A stretch of 32,338 nucleotides of DNA from Microcaldota archaeon. GTDB lineage: Archaea; Micrarchaeota; Micrarchaeia; Micrarchaeales; Micrarchaeaceae. How positions within the stretch are numbered: the first letter of the stretch is position 1; every line of letters begins with the position of its first letter. A program made the translations under genes and the position numbers. The stretch covers positions 1 to 32,338 of the forward strand of contig JASHRX010000047.1 in the NCBI GenBank assembly GCA_030037075.1, written 5' to 3'. Shown in pieces: positions 26,353 to 32,338 of this stretch. The notes below the pieces were generated by a model. That model was not told where the DNA came from, ran no database searches, and was given only the letters and a program-made list of their open reading frames with translations.

Positions 26353-26763
26353 ATGGAAGACCCAAGGAAGAAGTCAAAGTGCATAGTATGCGGGGAGGAG
26401 AAGCCAGGCATAGACGTGAAGGTAGACTACCTGATAGAGGCGCTAAGGTGGCTGAACCTGCACACGATAAGGCACAAGAACCCCTACAGGCCTGTGGTCT
26501 GCCGCGAATGCTTCAACAAGTACACGAAATCCAGGAAGAGCTTCGAGACTAAGAGGATCGCCTATGTGATAATAGGCGTTGTATTTGCTTGTGTGGTTGT
26601 TGTCGCATCAAGGGCGAGCCCCTTTGCCTTCCTGGCCGGCCTGGCTGTCATATTCTTCATGTACCTCCTCTCCCTGATAAGCTACATGCCCGCCCTTGAC
26701 ATACCTGAGGGCATGATGCCGGGCAAAAACGACGAGAAAAAGCAAGGCCACAAGAGTAGATAA
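26353..26763 (+). CDS. Zinc-ribbon plus two-TM membrane protein
   Basis: CIVCGEE…VVCRECF (CxxC…CxxC) followed by two TM segments. Likely start MEDPRKK at 26353; the ORF track start 26335 overlaps the preceding CDS. Confidence 0.6.
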   Translation: MEDPRKKSKCIVCGEEKPGIDVKVDYLIEALRWLNLHTIRHKNPYRPVVCRECFNKYTKSRKSFETKRIAYVIIGVVFACVVVVASRASPFAFLAGLAVIFFMYLLSLISYMPALDIPEGMMPGKNDEKKQGHKSR

Positions 26764-26800
26764 GGTTTAAATTATCCTCTTTGCATGTATTAAAAGTGGT

Positions 26801-27547
26801 TTGTTGGCGGAGGATGCCCAGAAGGCAGGAGGATTCCTGGAACCCGAGATAGAAGAGCTCAGGCTGAAGGCGAAGCTGTCTGGAAGCTTTGATGACATCA
26901 CAAAGAGGCTCTCGAACCTCGAACTCTTCGACTCCATGAAGATGGGTCCGGAGAACATAATGCTGCTCAGGGTGGAGAGCAAGGACATACAGAAAAGGCC
27001 ATTCCTCTTCTTCCTCATAACCTTCGCAAAGGATTCCTTGACCGTCCAGTACTCGATAGCCCATGACTCGAGCGTCAGGATGCGCAGGCTGTTCATAATA
27101 AAGAACCTATTGGGGGTGCTCTCCCTGATATCCGATGTGTACTATGTGGACAACACCGAGCTCTTCCAGCATGCAGACTCCGCAATAGACGACGTGCTTA
27201 GCACTATACCGCAGAGCTACAGCTCGCTCTACAACGCATACGACTCTCTGAACAACGAGTACAAGGAGCTGCGCAGGCTTAACATAGAACTGACGGCATC
27301 GAACAAGAACCTGACGGTGCAGGGCATGCAGCTGAACAACGACAACAGGGAGCTAAAGCAGAAGCTCGGGGAGCTGCAGACGTACTCGGATGAGGCTCTC
27401 ATGGCGAAGGTGCAGGACTGGATAGAGAGCCACGACAGCACCATAGACATAAATGAATTCTCCAAGACGAACGGGGTTCCCGCCCCAAGGGTGGAACAGA
27501 TACTCAACGTCATGATATCAAGAGGGTACATAGAGGTAAAGGGTTAG
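26801..27547 (+). CDS. Cytoplasmic coiled-coil protein with C-terminal winged-helix-like domain
   Basis: Coiled coil YNAYDSLNNEYKELRRLNIELTASNKNL…NRELKQKLGELQ and wHTH-like INEFSKTNGVPAPRVEQILNVMISRGYIEVKG; TATA-like gtttaaatta upstream; TTG start. Confidence 0.6.
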   Translation: MLAEDAQKAGGFLEPEIEELRLKAKLSGSFDDITKRLSNLELFDSMKMGPENIMLLRVESKDIQKRPFLFFLITFAKDSLTVQYSIAHDSSVRMRRLFIIKNLLGVLSLISDVYYVDNTELFQHADSAIDDVLSTIPQSYSSLYNAYDSLNNEYKELRRLNIELTASNKNLTVQGMQLNNDNRELKQKLGELQTYSDEALMAKVQDWIESHDSTIDINEFSKTNGVPAPRVEQILNVMISRGYIEVKG

Positions 27548-27550
27548 TCG

Positions 27551-27700
27551 ATGAAGTACGCTGTAAGGATAAACAAGCGCATAAGGTACCTTCGTACCTA
27601 CACCATAGTGAAGAAGGTGGGGGAGAAGCAGAACATAATCATGAAGTTGCTGTTCAAGCTGCTGGCAAAGGGCAATAAGAACAAGGGCGTGCCCGTCTAG
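27551..27700 (+). CDS. Small basic protein, 49 aa (absent from supplied ORF track)
   Basis: MKYAVRINKRIRYLRTYTIVKKVGEKQNIIMKLLFKLLAKGNKNKGVPV*; fits exactly between neighbouring same-strand genes (3 nt and 10 nt gaps). Confidence 0.5.
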   Translation: MKYAVRINKRIRYLRTYTIVKKVGEKQNIIMKLLFKLLAKGNKNKGVPV

Positions 27701-27710
27701 GCGATGGCCG

Positions 27711-30083
27711 ATGCGACCAAAACAGCTCTCTATCATTGCGGTACTCATTTCGTTTCTTGCGGTATCGGCAGCGTATGCGATCGCCTACGCACAGGTCCCG
27801 CAGCTGAGCGCGCAGAGCTTTGCGCCGCCGTACCAGCATCCCGCGATAAGCTCTGCGCTCACCTCCTACAACCTTCTCTCGTACTCGTCCGGCAGGTATA
27901 CTGTGCCAAGCGTGCTTCTCTCATACAGCACGGTTAACGTCTCGCATCTCTACGTCAACGTCACGCTCTTCCAGAAGCCGGTGCCGAACAAGGTCTACAT
28001 ACTTGACGTGGCCGACGAGTGCTCCCAGTGCTCCGACCTCCAGCAGGTAATAAACCTGACAGACCAGTACCTTCAGACGTACGACGTGATACCGAACGGG
28101 ACGAGCGCCGCTCTAGTAAGCCAGCAGGACCTCGGCTCGCTCTCTCCAGGCTCTGTTCTCATAGTCCTGAGCGGAGTGATTCCCGATTACTTCATAACGA
28201 ACAGCAGCGGAGGGCAACCAGTGATGACCCAGCTGCTCGACCACGGCGTAAGCGTAATATACGTGGGCAGGAACTTCGGCAACGCTACCCTCAGCGGCAG
28301 TATACTCGTACCAGTGAGCGAGTCCCAGCTGCCGTCGTATATGATCTGGACAGGCGGCAACGAGACTTACACGAATAACACCTTCTTCTTCAGGACAAAG
28401 ACATTCTCTCTGTCTGGAGGCGCAGAGTACGGCCCGTTAACGTATATAAACTACGGGAATGGTACGCTCATAGCCTTCTCGGACTACCTGAACTCGTGGC
28501 AGAACGCGAGCCAGGCCGCGCAGGACCTCGCCAAGTCGATATACCTGTCGTTCTGGGTGCCGTCATACACCTCTGGCTCCACATCCGTCCCGCTTGTAGG
28601 CTTCAGTAGTGCGACAGGGAGCGTTGGAGTGGCAATGACAAGCCTATCGTCAAAGTACAGCAACTACTCGCTCGTGGGCCAGCCGCAAGGCTACGGCAGA
28701 ATAACGCTTTACAACAACCAGAACATGTCTGCGATAACAAAGGGGAGCACCTATGATACAATAGAATACACACAGCTCTTCTCAACGAACGGGAGCGTGC
28801 TGCTGCCAAAGAGCATACTGCCTGGCACCTCCCTGCCCGTCTCGATAACGATCAATACAAGGTCGTCAACGCCAGTTACTGTAATCCCGCACCTCAACAT
28901 ATACACAATCAACATGACGCTCGTCAGGTCTACGCCGCTGCCGGAGTTCACGCACTCGGGCAACTTCAGCCAGATAGTCCAGCTGGGGTTCTCCATACCC
29001 CAAGGGCAGTACATCGCCGCCGTGGAGAACTTCAACAACAGCCAGTACGCCGCTGCGCTATTCAATGTCTCGCCCATATCCGTGACCATACAGACATCCC
29101 CGTCGAACAGCCCGACCGGCACCTTCTTCTTCCTGGTCACATCGCAGGGCACTCCCCTCTCAGGAATAAACTACACGATCTCGCTGAACGGCCAGTCCCA
29201 GAGCAGCGGGGTCGTAAACAACGGCCAGATAGTGTACAGCGTGCCATCCACTCTTGCCGCGCAGACCCCGCTATCGTTCAACGTGAGCATGCTGCTCAGG
29301 AATTACTATGTGGTAGTGGCGAAGCCGCCCACTCCGCCCCCTCCGCACATAGTTATCAATAACGACTACATAGAACTCGCAGTCGTGATAATCATATCGC
29401 TTATAATCGTGACGGTTGTCAAGGCGCCGAACAGGGACGAATTCTACATAGACATACCTGCGATGATAGAGCAGAAAAAGCTGCCGATAACGATCAAGGC
29501 GGCTGACCTTGCGGGCGTCTTCGAAAAGCAGAACAACTACTTCAGGTGGAGGTACATGCCACTCTCGGTCGATGAAATAAGGCAGGCGATACTCAGCAAC
29601 ATAAGGTTCAACAACATGTCGGTCAACCTGACGTACAGCAACGTGGAGGTGCTTCTGACGGAGATGCTCACGCACGGATACGTGGTCAGCGCTGACAATC
29701 TCTACGCGCCTAAGACCTGGGTCACGGATAGCGGGCACGACATAGAGTACCTCGCCACATTCAGGAAGCTGCGCGGCTACTTCGTCTCGCACGCCTACCA
29801 GGCTACAGACATAGACACGAACGACAAGGCCGATATGGTAGTCACGATACACAACGAGCGCGTCTACATAGTCATTTACTCAAAGACGAGCAAGTTCCAG
29901 AAGGTGCCCATATTCCCGGACGCGAAGACTGGCATAGCGTTCCTGAATACCGACAAGCTTGGCGAGTTCGACCAGTACCTCCATACATCTACCGCTCCGG
30001 AGACAGAGGAGCTCCGCATGTACATATCGGCCGGACAGGTGATAATCATAAACGCTGACAACCCAGAGGAGACACTCACATAG
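27711..30083 (+). CDS. Large single-TM surface protein with extracytoplasmic beta-rich region and cytoplasmic winged-helix-like region
   Basis: Signal peptide, long ectodomain, TM YIELAVVIIISLIIVTVV, cytoplasmic DEIRQAILSNIRFNN…VEVLLTEMLTHGYVVSADNLYAP. Confidence 0.75.
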   Translation: MRPKQLSIIAVLISFLAVSAAYAIAYAQVPQLSAQSFAPPYQHPAISSALTSYNLLSYSSGRYTVPSVLLSYSTVNVSHLYVNVTLFQKPVPNKVYILDVADECSQCSDLQQVINLTDQYLQTYDVIPNGTSAALVSQQDLGSLSPGSVLIVLSGVIPDYFITNSSGGQPVMTQLLDHGVSVIYVGRNFGNATLSGSILVPVSESQLPSYMIWTGGNETYTNNTFFFRTKTFSLSGGAEYGPLTYINYGNGTLIAFSDYLNSWQNASQAAQDLAKSIYLSFWVPSYTSGSTSVPLVGFSSATGSVGVAMTSLSSKYSNYSLVGQPQGYGRITLYNNQNMSAITKGSTYDTIEYTQLFSTNGSVLLPKSILPGTSLPVSITINTRSSTPVTVIPHLNIYTINMTLVRSTPLPEFTHSGNFSQIVQLGFSIPQGQYIAAVENFNNSQYAAALFNVSPISVTIQTSPSNSPTGTFFFLVTSQGTPLSGINYTISLNGQSQSSGVVNNGQIVYSVPSTLAAQTPLSFNVSMLLRNYYVVVAKPPTPPPPHIVINNDYIELAVVIIISLIIVTVVKAPNRDEFYIDIPAMIEQKKLPITIKAADLAGVFEKQNNYFRWRYMPLSVDEIRQAILSNIRFNNMSVNLTYSNVEVLLTEMLTHGYVVSADNLYAPKTWVTDSGHDIEYLATFRKLRGYFVSHAYQATDIDTNDKADMVVTIHNERVYIVIYSKTSKFQKVPIFPDAKTGIAFLNTDKLGEFDQYLHTSTAPETEELRMYISAGQVIIINADNPEETLT

Positions 30084-31698
30084 TTTCCTCTTCCGTTTCT
30101 TCCGCTGCATCCTGTTCACCCTTCTCCTCCTGCCCTTCCTTCATCTTCGGGAAGTGCTTTGAGATTATGCCCTCGAGCCTCTTCTCCACCTTTGCCTTGT
30201 CTGCCCCGGTCAGGTCGCCCACGTCGGAGGATAGCTGCTTCACATACCTTGCAACCGCCTTGTACCTGTTTGCATCGAAGCTTATCCTCTCCTTGCCGCG
30301 CACGTAGCGCTGCACGCCCCTCGCGGCTTCCATCACGGCCAGCTTTATCTCGTCTATTATCTCGTCCTCCTGCGCGATTGCCTCCTTGCCCACTCCCGAA
30401 TATGGGACGTAGACGGATGATAGGTTCACGAAGACGCTGACGGGCTGCGTCTCCATGTCTATGTTGTACCTCCTCCATTCGATGTCGTTCGCGGCCTTGC
30501 TTATCGCGCAGCTCGCGGTGTCGAAAAGCAGCGGTACCCTGTTCGCGAACCTGAGTATGTTGCCCGAGTAGCCCTCCTCCTCCTTCTTGCCCGAATTTCC
30601 CCCGTAAGCGACGGCTGCCTCCACCACGAACGGTATGCCCCCCCTGAATATCCTTGGTTTCCTCTCGGTCACGGACATGTGTTCCGGGTTCAGTATGTTC
30701 TTCAGCGCAATCTTGATCTGCTTCTCTCCAATCGGGACCACGGAGCTCGCGTCGGGAGCGATCCACTTGGTCTTCTTGAATGCGTTGACGAGCTTCTCCG
30801 CGTCCTCCCAGGTCATCTGCTTAGGGTCCTTGTCGAAGTCGATTGTGTTGTCTATCTCCTTAAGCTCGCCTATCTTGTTCTGCGTAGTCCTCGCAAAGGT
30901 GTCTACCAGGAACGATGATATCTTCCTGCTCTGGCTGAGGTGCGCGAACTCGAGCAGGTCGTTGGTCGAGAGGCCTGCGGGATGCGGCATCGCAACCTCC
31001 GGCCTCTTCGGCAGCTCCTTCACGGATCTTACAAAGAGGGACTCCTGCCCGTTGGGGTCTGTCAGCTTTATCTGCGCGTGCGGGTTCGAGAGGGCCGTCC
31101 TCCTTATGTATTCATAGACGCTGTGCTCCCCGCTCTCGTACCTAATGTCTGCGAATTCCCCTTCGACTATCAAACCTCGAAAGTCTTCATCGATGTCAAC
31201 CATGTCGTTTATGACGGGCTTGTTGTTCGCAGTGTTGAGGCCGAGCCTGCACGAGTACCCTTTGCCCTTGCCGGTGGACGACTTGACAAGTATGGGCTTG
31301 CCGGTTGTTATCTGCGAGAAGAGCAGGCAGCCCGCGGCGCCTATTCCCTGCTGGCCCCTCTGCTGCATGTACCTGTGGAACTTCGTGCCTGCAAAGATCG
31401 TGGCGAGCGCCTTCCCTACGAAAACCTTAGGTATTCCTGGGCCGTTGTCCGACACCCTTATCGTATACCTGTTTATCGCGCTGCCGTTCTCCATCTTCTT
31501 TATCACCACTTCTATGTCAGGAAGTATGCCTGCCTCTTCGCATGCGTCAAGGCTGTTGGTCACGTATTCGTGGACAAGCGTGACAAGCGATCTGCCCTGG
31601 CCGGAATAGCCGAGCATCTGCCTGTTCTTCTTGAAGAACTCTGCTGCTGAGTGCTCTCTGAATTCCTTGAATATCTGGTCCGCGTTAGTCGTCGCCAT
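30076..31698 (-). CDS. top6B: DNA topoisomerase VI subunit B
   Basis: GHKL ATPase motifs LVHEYVTNSLDACEEAG, VSDNGPGIP, GQQGIGAAGCLLFSQITTGKP; Topo VI-B transducer sequence follows. Confidence 0.96.
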   Translation of the reverse strand: MATTNADQIFKEFREHSAAEFFKKNRQMLGYSGQGRSLVTLVHEYVTNSLDACEEAGILPDIEVVIKKMENGSAINRYTIRVSDNGPGIPKVFVGKALATIFAGTKFHRYMQQRGQQGIGAAGCLLFSQITTGKPILVKSSTGKGKGYSCRLGLNTANNKPVINDMVDIDEDFRGLIVEGEFADIRYESGEHSVYEYIRRTALSNPHAQIKLTDPNGQESLFVRSVKELPKRPEVAMPHPAGLSTNDLLEFAHLSQSRKISSFLVDTFARTTQNKIGELKEIDNTIDFDKDPKQMTWEDAEKLVNAFKKTKWIAPDASSVVPIGEKQIKIALKNILNPEHMSVTERKPRIFRGGIPFVVEAAVAYGGNSGKKEEEGYSGNILRFANRVPLLFDTASCAISKAANDIEWRRYNIDMETQPVSVFVNLSSVYVPYSGVGKEAIAQEDEIIDEIKLAVMEAARGVQRYVRGKERISFDANRYKAVARYVKQLSSDVGDLTGADKAKVEKRLEGIISKHFPKMKEGQEEKGEQDAAEETEEETM

Positions 31699-31707
31699 CC
31701 TGTCGCC

Positions 31708-32229
31708 TTAAAACTTGGGCGTCTTTGACGCCTCCTTGTTCTTCCTGTGTGCCGCCTCCATCCTCAGGTAGGCAAGCTTGTGGGTCCCGCCGTCTATGAG
31801 GGTGTTGACTGCCGTTTCCGCCTCTCTTATTTCGTACATATTGCCTATAAAGCTTACAGTGTCACCGTAGACGCTCATCTTCACCGCGCTGACGCTCTCT
31901 ATGTAGCGTTTCGCGCGCCCGTTTTCTCCGATTATCCTGGCCTTTACGCGCGCCACATGCTTTTCGCCGCCCAGTTCCTGCTTTAGGTCTATTGAAGTAA
32001 AGTAGCAGTCGTCGTTCAGCAGGTGCAGCGCTACGTTGATCTCGAAGCCACGCCCAAAGGCGAATACCACCCCCTTGGCGACGAATACCCTATACGGATC
32101 CCCGCTCAGAGAAACGCATTCGCTATCTATGACTACCTTGCAGCCGCATGCCCTCTCCAGGGTCTTGAAGCCGTTTTTGTCGCCCTTAAGCGCGGCCAGC
32201 CTCTCTGCTGGTATGTACACTGTTTCCAT
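31708..32229 (-). CDS. KH-domain RNA-binding protein (archaeal Dim2/Krr1-like)
   Basis: VKARIIGENGRAKRYIESVSAVKMSVYGDTVSFIGN (KH GxxG loop) and C-terminal LIDGGTHKLAYLRMEAAHR, typical of the archaeal Dim2p-like KH protein. Confidence 0.88.
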   Translation of the reverse strand: METVYIPAERLAALKGDKNGFKTLERACGCKVVIDSECVSLSGDPYRVFVAKGVVFAFGRGFEINVALHLLNDDCYFTSIDLKQELGGEKHVARVKARIIGENGRAKRYIESVSAVKMSVYGDTVSFIGNMYEIREAETAVNTLIDGGTHKLAYLRMEAAHRKNKEASKTPKF

Positions 32230-32338
32230 GGTTTACCTCCTTGTTATCTGAATTAACTATTAAAGACTCTTGGTTTTACGAGGGAAACTAAGGTAAAAAA
32301 CGCAAAAAATAATAGCGGAATTAAAGGAAACGAAAAAT

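Noticed and set aside
12834-30083. Integrative conjugative element or plasmid insertion
   Set aside because: No relaxase, VirD4-like coupling protein, integrase, att-like repeats or composition break recognised; tRNA-Leu is about 6 kb away and intact with no second partial copy seen.
30940-31650. 236-aa plus-strand ORF
   Set aside because: Antisense to Topo VI-B; no recognisable motif.

Overview
This is a gene-dense archaeal chromosomal segment. The gene content and style (aRF1, archaeal-type ThrRS, Topo VI-B, a Dim2-like KH protein, S-layer protein, TATA-box promoters, AUA/AGG codon preference) fit a small-genome DPANN archaeon, possibly Micrarchaeota/ARMAN-like; that taxonomic call is inference. 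The left third holds the C-terminal part of an S-layer protein, two Asn/Cys-rich surface membrane proteins, aRF1, SerRS, tRNA-Leu(UAG), a secreted single-TM protein, a GT-C glycosyltransferase, a NodU/CmcH-type carbamoyltransferase and ThrRS. The right edge holds Topo VI subunit B and a KH-domain protein. Between them (about 12.8-30.1 kb) is a single-strand block that looks like a divergent, chromosomally domesticated type IV secretion/DNA-transfer apparatus. It contains three tandem near-identical VirB2-like two-TM pilin candidates, each with its own promoter and terminator. It also contains six consecutive paralogous polytopic (VirB6/CedA-like) membrane proteins sharing two recognisable motifs. 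Next come two paralogous membrane-anchored proteins that resemble a VirB3/VirB4-N-terminal module detached from the ATPase, followed by a HerA/VirB4-type ATPase. Accessory proteins complete the block: a small helical protein that duplicates the ATPase C-terminal tail, a Zn-ribbon 2-TM protein, a coiled-coil wHTH protein, an unannotated 49-aa basic ORF and a 790-aa surface protein. No relaxase, coupling protein or integrase is visible, so a Ced/Ted-like DNA import/exchange machine or surface-pilus secretion system is more likely than a conjugative element. Homology assignments come from reading the motifs only; no database search was run.
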